A DNA stretch of 6,191 nucleotides from an uncultured Alphaproteobacteria bacterium (GTDB lineage: Bacteria > Pseudomonadota > Alphaproteobacteria > Caulobacterales > Aquidulcibacteraceae): positions 1 through 6,191 of the forward strand of contig CALBSY010000148.1 of NCBI GenBank assembly GCA_937967725.1, read 5' to 3'. A program made the position numbers and the translations under genes. Positions within the stretch are counted from its first letter, which is position 1; each line of letters opens with the position of its first letter. Below are positions 1 through 5,642 of the stretch, in pieces. The notes below the pieces were generated by a model. The model had not been told where the DNA came from. It made no database searches and saw only the letters and a list, made by a program, of their open reading frames with translations.

Positions 1-103
1 GCCGATTGCCTTGAGCCGCGGGCGCCACTAGCGTCCGCGCGATTTCGCGGCTGCGGCGCCGGTGTCCCTGGCGTCGACGCGTGGACGCGCCTAGGTGGAA
101 CTC
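1..103 (+). other. Upstream leader of the nuo operon
   Basis: No gene can be supported here. One forward frame is open from base 2 to a TAG at 29-31, so the 3' end of an upstream gene is possible but too short to judge. There is a short hairpin (CCGCG at 35-39 against CGCGG at 46-50) and a perfect 10-base palindrome, GCGTCGACGC, at 71-80. I see no convincing -35/-10 pair. The purine-rich AGGTGGA at 93-99 is the likely ribosome binding site for nuoA. The operon promoter may lie left of the window. Confidence 0.4.
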
Positions 104-469
104 ATGGGCCTCGACCTGCTCGAATATGCGCCGATCCTGATCTTCTTCGGCATTGCCGCGGCCATGGGCGCCGCGTTTCTGATCGCCGCCTGGGTGGTAG
201 CGCCGAAGGATCCGGATAAGGAGAAGGTGTCCGCCTACGAATGCGGCTTCAATGCCTTCGATGACGCGCGCATGAAGTTCGATGTGCGCTTCTATCTGGT
301 CTCCATCCTCTTCATCATCTTCGACCTCGAAGTGGCGTTTCTGTTCCCGTGGGCGCTAGCTCTGGATGACATCGGCCAGTTTGGTTTTTGGTCGATGATG
401 GTTTTTCTCGGCGTTCTGACGGTCGGCTTTATCTACGAGTGGAAGAAAGGCGCGCTGGAATGGGAGTGA
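104..469 (+). CDS. nuoA: NADH-quinone oxidoreductase subunit A (NuoA, ND3 family)
   Basis: Membrane subunit of complex I, homologous to mitochondrial ND3; it packs beside the quinone pocket and the first proton channel. The 121-residue product has the usual three helices, at about residues 10-32, 62-84 and 94-113. The loop between helices 1 and 2 holds the family motif YECGF with Cys47, the residue equivalent to the ND3 loop cysteine that becomes exposed in the deactive mitochondrial enzyme. Helix 2 carries the conserved acidic pair in FDLEVAF (Asp74, Glu76). I prefer ATG 104 over the in-frame GTG at 95, because AGGTGGA (93-99) is placed to serve 104 and because family members begin close to helix 1. 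It is the first nuo gene of the operon, and nuoB starts 4 bases after its TGA. The family assignment is very secure; the start is less so. Confidence 0.96.
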   Translation: MGLDLLEYAPILIFFGIAAAMGAAFLIAAWVVAPKDPDKEKVSAYECGFNAFDDARMKFDVRFYLVSILFIIFDLEVAFLFPWALALDDIGQFGFWSMMVFLGVLTVGFIYEWKKGALEWE

Positions 470-473
470 GCGC

Positions 474-1037
474 ATGAGCATTGTCACTCCGTCTGGGACC
501 GCTGCGCGCGCGGGCGTGGAGGGCGGCTACCCGGTCAAGGAAGACGATCCGTTCTACACCGGCTTGTCGAACCAGCTTGCCGATAAGGGCTTTCTGGTGG
601 CTGCGGCTGACGATCTGATCACCTGGGCGCGCACTGGCTCACTGATGTGGATGACGTTCGGCCTGGCTTGCTGCGCGGTCGAGATGATGCAGGCGTCGAT
701 GCCGCGTTACGATCTCGAGCGCTTCGGCTTTGCGCCGCGCGCTTCGCCGCGGCAGTCGGATGTGATGATCGTCGCCGGCACGCTTACAAACAAAATGGCC
801 CCAGCGCTGCGCAAGGTTTACGACCAGATGCCCGAGCCGCGTTACGTGATCTCGATGGGATCGTGCGCCAATGGCGGCGGCTATTATCATTATTCATATG
901 CCGTGGTGCGCGGCTGCGACCGTATCGTGCCGGTCGACATTTACGTACCGGGCTGTCCGCCGACCGCCGAAGCGCTGGTCTATGGCGTGCTGCAGTTGCA
1001 GCGGAAGATTCGCCGCGAAGGAAACATCGTGCGATGA
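474..1037 (+). CDS. nuoB: NADH-quinone oxidoreductase subunit B (NuoB, PSST)
   Basis: Peripheral-arm subunit that binds 4Fe-4S cluster N2, the last electron carrier before quinone. The protein is 187 residues, normal for the family. All four expected N2 ligands are visible: the adjacent pair Cys66-Cys67 in GLACCAVEM, Cys131 in GSCANGGG and Cys161 in VPGCPPTAE. Residues 1-35 are a variable N-terminal extension; the conserved core begins near residue 40. A Shine-Dalgarno-like GGAG at 463-466, overlapping the end of nuoA, precedes ATG 474 by 7 bases. The stop overlaps the nuoC start in an ATGA, indicating translational coupling. NuoB contacts NuoD at the quinone pocket, so the nuoD lesion described below would affect the same site. 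Nothing unusual is seen in this gene. Confidence 0.97.
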   Translation: MSIVTPSGTAARAGVEGGYPVKEDDPFYTGLSNQLADKGFLVAAADDLITWARTGSLMWMTFGLACCAVEMMQASMPRYDLERFGFAPRASPRQSDVMIVAGTLTNKMAPALRKVYDQMPEPRYVISMGSCANGGGYYHYSYAVVRGCDRIVPVDIYVPGCPPTAEALVYGVLQLQRKIRREGNIVR

Positions 1038-1645
1038 GCCAAGCGCTGGCAGATCTGGGCGAACACATAGCGGCGTCGATGACAAACGCGATCGTGTGCG
1101 CTCGCGTGCGGTTGGGTGAACTGACGCTGGAGATACCTGCCGCGCAGGTTGCTTCGGTGATCACGTTCTTGCGCGACGATCCCCGCTGCAAGTTCACGAC
1201 GCTGATCGACATTTGCGGCGCCGACTATCCCGAGCGCGAAAAGCGTTTCGATGTGGTCTATCACCTGCTTTCGATGCAGCTGAACCATCGCATCCGCGTC
1301 AAGGCGCGTACCGATGAAGAAACCGCCGTGCCTTCGATCGCTGGTATCTTTCCGTGCGCAGACTGGTTCGAACGCGAGGCGTTCGACATGTACGGAATCT
1401 TGTTTTCGGGGCATCCAGACCTACGCCGCATCCTCACCGATTACGGCTTCCAGGGCTTCCCGCTGCGTAAGGATTTTCCCCTCACCGGGCATGTGGAGGT
1501 CCGCTACGACCCTGAGCAGCAGCGCGTGATCTACGAACCGGTGAAGCTCACGCAGGGCTACCGCAACTGGGACTTCCTCAGCCCGTGGGAAGGCATGACG
1601 CTGCCCGGCGATGAGAAGGCCAAGGAAGGAGAGGTCAATGGCTGA
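1034..1645 (+). CDS. nuoC: NADH-quinone oxidoreductase subunit C (NuoC, 30 kDa)
   Basis: Hydrophilic subunit of the connecting arm. It has no cofactor and braces NuoD and NuoB. The product is 203 residues, typical of free-standing alphaproteobacterial NuoC; in E. coli the same domain is fused to NuoD. The family signature lies at residues 113-134: EREAFDMYG, then a histidine (His127) and the closing RRIL. The core fold from about 33 is followed by the conserved C-terminal GFPLRKDFPLTG (140-151). Residues 186-203 form a charged tail. ATG 1034 is chosen because it overlaps the nuoB stop (ATGA). Upstream in-frame codons run back into nuoB in another frame and show no NuoC similarity. The gene overlaps the start of nuoD by 8 bases. 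Confidence 0.96.
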   Translation: MSQALADLGEHIAASMTNAIVCARVRLGELTLEIPAAQVASVITFLRDDPRCKFTTLIDICGADYPEREKRFDVVYHLLSMQLNHRIRVKARTDEETAVPSIAGIFPCADWFEREAFDMYGILFSGHPDLRRILTDYGFQGFPLRKDFPLTGHVEVRYDPEQQRVIYEPVKLTQGYRNWDFLSPWEGMTLPGDEKAKEGEVNG

Positions 1646-2690
1646 CGATCTCTCCAGCGCGCCCGCCGAAGAGAAGCGCACCTTCACTATTAACTTCGGC
1701 CCGCAGCACCCGGCCGCGCACGGCGTTTTGCGTCTGGTGCTGGAGCTGGACGGCGAAGTCGTAGAGCGGGTGGATCCGCATATCGGGCTGCTGCACCGCG
1801 GCACCGAGAAGCTGATCGAATACCGAACCTATTTGCAGGCGCTGCCCTATTTCGACCGGCTCGATTATGTGGCGCCGATGAACCAGGAGCACGCGTTCTG
1901 CCTGGCTATCGAAAAGCTCGCCAACATAGAAGTGCCGCGCCGGGCGCAGATCATCCGCGTGCTTTATTCGGAGATCGGCCGCGTTCTCAATCACCTGCTC
2001 AACGTGACCACACAGGCGCTCGATGTCGGCGCGTTGACACCGCCGCTCTGGGGATTTGAAGAGCGCGAAAAACTGATGGTGTTCTATGAGCGGGCATCGG
2101 GCTCGCGCATGCATTCGGCCTATTTCCGCGCCGGCGGCGTACACCAGGATCTGCCGCCCGCACTGATCGACGACATCGAAACTTGGTGCCAGCAATTTCC
2201 GCGCGTCATCGACGACATCGAAGGCCTGCTGACAGGCAACCGTATCTTCAAGCAGCGCAATGTCGATATCGGCGTCGTGCCGGCGCAGGATGCGCTGGAT
2301 TGGGGCTTCTCCGGCGTGATGGTGCGTGGGTCGGGCATGGCCTGGGATCTGCGCCGCAGTCAGCCCTATGAAATTTATAACGAACTTGAGTTCAAGATTC
2401 CGGTCGGCAAAAACGGCGACTGCTACGACCGCTACCTTTGCCGCATCGAAGAGATGCGCGAGTCGACCAAGATCATGCTTCAGTGCATCGACTTGTTGCG
2501 CAAAGCACCGGGGCCGGTGCTGCCGGAGAACTCAAAATACGCGCCGCCACGCCGCGCCGAGATGAAGACGTCGATGGAAGCGCTGATCCATCACTTCAAA
2601 CTCTACACGGAAGGTTATCACGTGCCCGAGGGCGAAGCGTACGCCGCGGTAGAGGCGCCGAAGGGCGAGTTCGGCGTCAAGCAGGAGTAA
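1638..2690 (+). CDS. nuoD: NADH-quinone oxidoreductase subunit D (NuoD, 49 kDa), interrupted by an in-frame stop
   Basis: Peripheral-arm subunit that builds the quinone-reduction pocket with NuoB; related to the large subunit of NiFe hydrogenases. The open frame gives 350 residues, while the family normally has about 390-410. Visible motifs are GPQHPAAHG (21-29), LLHRGTEKL (51-59), YFDRLDYV (71-78), SGSRMHSAY (154-162) and KTSMEALIHHFK (310-321). By alignment from memory with the bovine protein, His28 and Tyr77 match the quinone headgroup ligands His59 and Tyr108. After GEFGV (343-347) the expected strand is replaced by K-Q-E and a TAA at 2688-2690. The rest of the protein follows in the same frame (separate entry). 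ATG 1638 has a strong AAGGAGAGG at 1626-1634; an in-frame ATG at 1611 lies deep in nuoC and is rejected. If the stop is real, complex I is probably non-functional, because the lost tail helps form the quinone site. Confidence 0.93.
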   Translation: MADDLSSAPAEEKRTFTINFGPQHPAAHGVLRLVLELDGEVVERVDPHIGLLHRGTEKLIEYRTYLQALPYFDRLDYVAPMNQEHAFCLAIEKLANIEVPRRAQIIRVLYSEIGRVLNHLLNVTTQALDVGALTPPLWGFEEREKLMVFYERASGSRMHSAYFRAGGVHQDLPPALIDDIETWCQQFPRVIDDIEGLLTGNRIFKQRNVDIGVVPAQDALDWGFSGVMVRGSGMAWDLRRSQPYEIYNELEFKIPVGKNGDCYDRYLCRIEEMRESTKIMLQCIDLLRKAPGPVLPENSKYAPPRRAEMKTSMEALIHHFKLYTEGYHVPEGEAYAAVEAPKGEFGVKQE

Positions 2691-2843
2691 GACGGCAGCA
2701 ACCGGCCGTACCGCCTGAAAATTCGCGCGCCGGGCTTCCCGCACCTCGCGGCGATGGATCATATGTGTAAGGGCCACATGCTGGCCGACGTCTCAGCGGT
2801 GCTGGGTTCTCTCGACATCGTGTTTGGGGAGATCGACCGGTGA
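2691..2843 (+). pseudogene. nuoD: In-frame C-terminal tail of nuoD stranded behind the stop codon
   Basis: Fifty sense codons follow directly after the TAA at 2688-2690, in the same frame as nuoD, and end at TGA 2841-2843. They read DGSNRPYRLKIRAPGF, then HMCKGHMLADVSAVLGSLD, then IVFGEIDR, which matches the conserved NuoD C-terminus nearly residue for residue. With this tail the protein would be 400 amino acids plus the stop position, the usual family length. The segment includes positions equivalent to Asp458, Val460 and Arg466 of the Yarrowia 49-kDa subunit, which mutational work linked to quinone or inhibitor binding. No decay is visible, so the stop is recent, artefactual or bypassed. 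An independent start is unlikely: the only early in-frame ATG (2754) lacks a good ribosome binding site and would give only 29 residues. The next gene begins 37 bases later. Confidence 0.88.
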
Positions 2844-2880
2844 TCGCGGGTGCTGGCGGAATAGACCGGAGCGCGGCGGC

Positions 2881-3255
2881 GTGAGTGGGTTTCTGTTCAC
2901 GCTTTCGCTGTGGGTCGCGTTCTCAATCGTCATCGCGGTGACGTTGACCTACCTGCTGCGTACGCGCACGCGCGAACGATATCCCGGCGGCAAGCGGCGC
3001 TTTCTGTTAGCGGTTGCGGTGCAGGCGGCGGGCTTCATGATTCCGATCCCGTTCGTGCTGGTGGCGCTGCTGGGGCAGCCGATATTCCCGGGTCTCGACG
3101 TTCTGCTGGCGGTCGCCGCCGGCGTGCTGGCGGTCATTGTTCTGCGCCACTTGCCGTTCACGGGCCCGCTGCTGGCAGACCTTCACCGCGCGCGCCTCGA
3201 TGTGGCGCTCGAGCGCCGCCAAAGCTATTCGCGCCCTCAGGATTCTTCGTCATGA
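2881..3255 (+). CDS. Small three-helix membrane protein between nuoD and nuoE, function unknown
   Basis: I do not recognise a named family. From GTG 2881 the product is 124 residues, with three hydrophobic segments at about 3-25, 41-65 and 70-90. They are separated by a strongly basic loop (residues 27-40, with RTRTRERY and KRR), which by the positive-inside rule would face the cytoplasm. The C-terminal 30 residues are hydrophilic and arginine-rich. GTG 2881 is the most plausible start: GGAG at 2868-2871 lies 9 bases upstream and the first helix follows at once. A TTG at 2824 would overlap the nuoD tail and add a non-conserved leader. The stop overlaps the nuoE start (ATGA at 3252-3255), so it is translated as part of the operon. 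Position suggests a lineage-specific accessory or assembly factor for complex I, but this is inference only. Confidence 0.72.
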   Translation: MSGFLFTLSLWVAFSIVIAVTLTYLLRTRTRERYPGGKRRFLLAVAVQAAGFMIPIPFVLVALLGQPIFPGLDVLLAVAAGVLAVIVLRHLPFTGPLLADLHRARLDVALERRQSYSRPQDSSS

Positions 3256-3905
3256 GCGTACGCCGTCTCGCCGCGGAACAGCCTGATAGCTTCGACTTCA
3301 ATCCAGAGACGAAGAAGGAAGCTGAGTGGTGGCTGAACAAGTACCCGCCGGAGCGCAAGGCGTCAGCGGTGATCCCAATCATGTGGCTGGCGCAAAAGCA
3401 GGAAGGCTGGGTGAGTGAGCCAGCTATCCAGGCAATCGCCAAATTGCTGGACATGCCAGTGATTCGCGTCCTCGAAGTGGCGACCTTCTATACGATGTTC
3501 CACCTGGCGCCGGTCGGGAAACATCACTTCCAACTGTGCGGTACGACGCCGTGCATGCTGCGCGGCGCCGAGGAACTGAAAGCCGTCTGCAAGAAGCGGA
3601 TCGGCGAGAAGCACGTGGTGAGCGCGGACGGCAAGTTCTCGTGGGAAGAAGTCGAGTGTCTGGGCGCATGCGTAAACGCGCCAGTGATCGCGATCGACGA
3701 CTACTACCACGAAGACCTTACGCCGGATGCCCTGGAGGCGCTGATGGACAAGTTGGCGCGCGGCGAAAAGATCGAGCCGGGCTCCGCCGCCGGGCGGCAA
3801 AGTTCGGCGCCTGAAGGCGGAGCGAAGGTGCTGACCGACGCCGCGCTCTACGACGGGTCTCTGGCTAAGCCGATCAAGCTGCCCGAACTGCCGGATAAAG
3901 CGTGA
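3252..3905 (+). CDS. nuoE: NADH-quinone oxidoreductase subunit E (NuoE, 24 kDa)
   Basis: Subunit of the NADH-oxidising tip that carries 2Fe-2S cluster N1a and partners NuoF. The product is 217 residues with a thioredoxin-like fold. The four cluster ligands are visible: Cys96 and Cys101 in LCGTTPC, and Cys136 and Cys140 in CLGAC. Upstream, VATFYTMF (76-83) is the usual family motif. Residues from about 170 to 217 extend beyond the compact E. coli type. They include GRQSSAPEGG followed by VLTDAALYDG, a low-complexity tail that I recall from alphaproteobacterial NuoE proteins. ATG 3252 is chosen because it overlaps the preceding stop (ATGA) and gives the standard N-terminus; the frame upstream is an unrelated extension. 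Its TGA overlaps the next start in a GTGA. Confidence is high. Confidence 0.97.
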   Translation: MSVRRLAAEQPDSFDFNPETKKEAEWWLNKYPPERKASAVIPIMWLAQKQEGWVSEPAIQAIAKLLDMPVIRVLEVATFYTMFHLAPVGKHHFQLCGTTPCMLRGAEELKAVCKKRIGEKHVVSADGKFSWEEVECLGACVNAPVIAIDDYYHEDLTPDALEALMDKLARGEKIEPGSAAGRQSSAPEGGAKVLTDAALYDGSLAKPIKLPELPDKA

Positions 3906-4156
3906 GTGAGACGCCGCCACCGAACCTGCCACCGCGCAAACGGCTCGATATCGAAAAGCCGATTGGCGTTGGCGGCTTCGCGCAACAGGGCGCGCTGTTG
4001 CTGTACGGGCTAGTGACAGTAGCGTTGATTGGCGTCGCGCTTTACATGGCGCTGGTCGAACAGCGCCCGTTGGTGAGCCCCTGGGTCGCAGCGCCGGCGA
4101 TTGGCGCGGTTTGGTTTGCTCTCCGGTTGTTCATGATGTGGGGATCGAGGAATTAA
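3902..4156 (+). CDS. Two-helix small membrane protein between nuoE and nuoF, function unknown
   Basis: An 84-residue protein starting at GTG 3902, which overlaps the nuoE stop (GTGA). The N-terminal 25 residues are proline-rich and polar (SETPPPNLPPRKR). Two hydrophobic segments follow at about 28-52 and 59-80, joined by a short loop, giving a hairpin with both ends probably cytoplasmic. It ends with TAA 4154-4156 directly abutting the nuoF ATG. Alphaproteobacterial nuo operons often carry a small membrane ORF here, and DUF5337-type proteins sit at this position in Rhodobacter relatives. I cannot confirm that this one belongs to that family. Its coupling to both neighbours supports a real gene, and a link to complex I assembly or stability is inferred only from position. 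Confidence 0.78.
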   Translation: MSETPPPNLPPRKRLDIEKPIGVGGFAQQGALLLYGLVTVALIGVALYMALVEQRPLVSPWVAAPAIGAVWFALRLFMMWGSRN

Positions 4157-5461
4157 ATGCTGGCGGATAGGGATCGCATCTTCCTCAATCTCTACGGCGC
4201 ACATGGGCCCGATCTAGAGAGCGCTAAACAACGCGGCGCTTGGAACGGAACAGCCGACATGATCGCTGCGGGGCGCGATTGGATTATTGCGCAGGTCAAG
4301 GAAAGTGGCCTGCGGGGGCGGGGCGGCGCCGGATTTCCAACCGGCCTGAAATGGTCGTTCATGCCGAAAGAAGTTGGCGAACGCCCGCACTATCTCGTCG
4401 TCAACGCCGACGAATCCGAACCTGGCACCTGCAAGGATCGCGACATGATGCGGCACGACCCGCATCTGTTGATCGAAGGTTGCCTCGTCGCTTCTTTCGC
4501 GATGCAGGCGCATGTCTGCTACATCTATATCCGCGGTGAGTACGTCGCTGAACGCGAGGCGATGGAGCGCGCGATCAAGGAAGCTTACGACGCCAAGCTG
4601 GTCGGCAAGAAAAATGTGCACGGCTGGGATTTCGACATCTACATGCATCACGGCGCCGGTGCGTACATCTGCGGCGAAGAGACGGCGCTATTGGAGAGTT
4701 TGGAAGGCAAGAAGGGTCAGCCGCGTCTGAAGCCGCCGTTCCCGGCCAATGTGGGCCTGTATGGTTGTCCGACCACCGTGAACAACGTGGAATCAATCGC
4801 CGTTGTACCGACCATTCTTCGCCGCGGCGCCAAGTGGTTCGCCGGTATCGGCCGCGCCAACAATACCGGCACCAAGGTGTTCTGCGTTTCCGGCCACGTG
4901 AACAAGCCGTGCAACATCGAGGAAGCGATGAGCATTCCGCTCAAGACTTTGCTCGAACAACATTGTGGCGGCGTGCGTGGCGGGTGGGGCAATCTGAAAG
5001 CCGTGATCCCGGGCGGATCGTCGGTTCGCATGATCCCGGCAAGCGAGTGCGACGAAGCGCTGATGGATTTTGACGATCTCGTCGCGCGCAAATCGGGCTT
5101 GGGTACAGCGGCTGTGATCGTGATGGATCAGTCCACCGACCTTATCCGCGCCATTTCGCGCATCGCCTATTTTTACAAGCACGAAAGCTGCGGCCAGTGC
5201 ACGCCATGCCGGGAAGGCACCGGCTGGATGTGGCGCGTGCTCGAACGCATGGCCAAAGGCGAAGCTGAACACGCCGAGATCGATTTGTTGCTGGATGTGG
5301 CGGGCCAAGTCGAAGGGCATACGATTTGTGCGTTAGGGGACGCAGCGGCTTGGCCGATCCAAGGTCTCATCCGGCATTTCCGCGGCGAAATCGAGCAGCG
5401 CATCGATCGCTATCGTAGCGCAAAAGGCGTACATCAGGTGCGTGCGGTAGCGGCGGAATAG
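4157..5461 (+). CDS. nuoF: NADH-quinone oxidoreductase subunit F (NuoF, 51 kDa)
   Basis: Flavoprotein subunit that oxidises NADH and passes electrons through FMN to 4Fe-4S cluster N3. The product is 434 residues, normal for the family. The glycine-rich nucleotide/FMN site reads GLRGRGGAGFPTGLKW (51-66), and the second FMN segment is NADESEPGTCKDR (83-95). The 51-kDa signature GAGAYICGEETALLES spans 166-181 and PTTVNNVES 205-213. The cluster motif ESCGQCTPCREG (343-354) supplies Cys345, Cys348 and Cys351, with Cys391 as the fourth ligand. CGAGG at 4146-4150 precedes ATG 4157 by 6 bases, and the start abuts the previous TAA. It ends in TAG. nuoG normally comes next, but here a 181-base gap and an unrelated gene follow. 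Confidence 0.98.
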   Translation: MLADRDRIFLNLYGAHGPDLESAKQRGAWNGTADMIAAGRDWIIAQVKESGLRGRGGAGFPTGLKWSFMPKEVGERPHYLVVNADESEPGTCKDRDMMRHDPHLLIEGCLVASFAMQAHVCYIYIRGEYVAEREAMERAIKEAYDAKLVGKKNVHGWDFDIYMHHGAGAYICGEETALLESLEGKKGQPRLKPPFPANVGLYGCPTTVNNVESIAVVPTILRRGAKWFAGIGRANNTGTKVFCVSGHVNKPCNIEEAMSIPLKTLLEQHCGGVRGGWGNLKAVIPGGSSVRMIPASECDEALMDFDDLVARKSGLGTAAVIVMDQSTDLIRAISRIAYFYKHESCGQCTPCREGTGWMWRVLERMAKGEAEHAEIDLLLDVAGQVEGHTICALGDAAAWPIQGLIRHFRGEIEQRIDRYRSAKGVHQVRAVAAE

Positions 5462-5485
5462 CGCCGAAATCCGTGGGAACTTGCG

Positions 5486-5521
5486 ATGTCAAGCGCCACA
5501 TACGTTTGCGCGCCCGTCTGA
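5486..5521 (+). promoter_or_regulatory. Possible leader mini-ORF of 11 codons
   Basis: ATG 5486 opens a frame reading MSSATYVCAPV and stopping at TGA 5519-5521. A weak GGGA (5475-5478) lies 7 bases upstream. The stop sits in the loop of the hairpin at 5511-5528, so a translating ribosome would open that hairpin and the outer stem. This is the geometry of a translational or attenuation leader, but so short a frame may be chance. Confidence 0.15.
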
Positions 5522-5528
5522 TCGGGCG
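5511..5528 (+). repeat. Inverted repeat, 6-base stem with 6-base loop
   Basis: CGCCCG pairs perfectly with CGGGCG around the loop TCTGAT. No T-run follows, so it is not a standard intrinsic terminator. It lies about 50 bases after nuoF and might protect the upstream nuo message from 3' decay. Confidence 0.4.
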
Positions 5529-5573
5529 TAGGGTCCCACACGTTCCATCATGAGGAGAAATGGGCGTTGAAAA

Positions 5574-5585
5574 CGGGCGCGCCCG
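5574..5585. repeat. Perfect 12-base GC palindrome
   Basis: CGGGCGCGCCCG is fully self-complementary. It may be a dimeric DNA-binding site or a chance product of high GC content. It lies 57 bases upstream of the methyltransferase-like start. Confidence 0.3.
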
Positions 5586-5591
5586 CCCCGT

Positions 5592-5625
5592 GCGAAGCCG
5601 ACTGCGCACTCGGTCGACGCTTCGC
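5592..5625 (+). repeat. Stem-loop just upstream of the methyltransferase ribosome binding site
   Basis: GCGAAG (5592-5597) pairs with CTTCGC (5620-5625), and inside it CCGA (5598-5601) pairs with TCGG (5610-5613). The element ends 6 bases before the Shine-Dalgarno sequence. It could modulate translation of the downstream gene, but no regulator or ligand can be named. Confidence 0.3.
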
Positions 5626-5631
5626 CCGCTC

Positions 5632-5636
5632 AGGAG
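5632..5636 (+). promoter_or_regulatory. Ribosome binding site of the methyltransferase-like gene
   Basis: AGGAG lies 6 bases before ATG 5643. It fixes the start of a gene that has no overlap or coupling with its upstream neighbour. Confidence 0.75.
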
Positions 5637-5642
5637 AACAGG

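Larger units (their letters stand above)
5473..5546 (+). promoter_or_regulatory. Possible branched RNA leader structure
   Basis: An outer stem can form between GTGGGA (5473-5478) and TCCCAC (5534-5539). Inside it lie a small hairpin CTTG/CAAG (5480-5483 with 5490-5493), a competing GCGC/GCGC pairing (5493-5496 with 5508-5511) and the strongest hairpin, CGCCCG/CGGGCG (5511-5516 with 5523-5528). The left arm can instead pair as GGAAC (5476-5480) with GTTCC (5542-5546), giving two mutually exclusive folds. In GC-rich DNA such short stems can arise by chance, and I do not recognise a known riboswitch. Weakly supported. Confidence 0.25.
5462..5642 (+). other. Intergenic region between nuoF and the methyltransferase-like gene
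   Basis: This is the only sizeable non-coding stretch inside the window. It is rich in inverted repeats, listed separately, and ends in a good ribosome binding site for the downstream gene. I find no tRNA, no clear terminator (the hairpins lack a following T-run) and no convincing sigma-70 promoter. Short frames exist on both strands but look like chance. It could end the first nuo transcript and start another, or be a leader processed within one long operon. Confidence 0.6.

Noticed and set aside
1..94. A sigma-70 promoter for the operon (TTGAGC at 11-16)
   Set aside because: No -10-like sequence occurs at a suitable distance; the hexamer alone is not evidence.
1611..1637. Upstream ATG start for nuoD at 1611
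   Set aside because: It lies inside nuoC and adds nine residues that do not look like NuoD, while AAGGAGAGG at 1626-1634 is correctly placed for ATG 1638.
1635..2195. 186-codon open frame on the - strand opposite nuoD
   Set aside because: It mirrors a highly conserved gene in GC-rich DNA, where antisense frames stay open by codon bias. The translation resembles no family I know.
2688..2690. Genome-wide reassignment of TAA to a sense codon
   Set aside because: TAA at 4154-4156 is used as a normal stop directly before nuoF, and the other genes end normally in TGA or TAG.
2679..2690. Compensating frameshifts as the cause of the nuoD stop
   Set aside because: Neither alternative frame across these bases reads like the family strand, and the frame before and after is identical with no change in length.
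3363..3932. 189-codon open frame on the - strand opposite nuoE
   Set aside because: nuoE on the + strand has all its cluster ligands and family motifs; the antisense frame is a shadow.
5473..5546. tRNA, or a known SAM-II or SAM/SAH riboswitch
   Set aside because: There is no T-loop consensus or anticodon arm of the right size, and I do not find the conserved loop sequences I remember for SAM-II or SAM/SAH. A covariance-model search would settle it.
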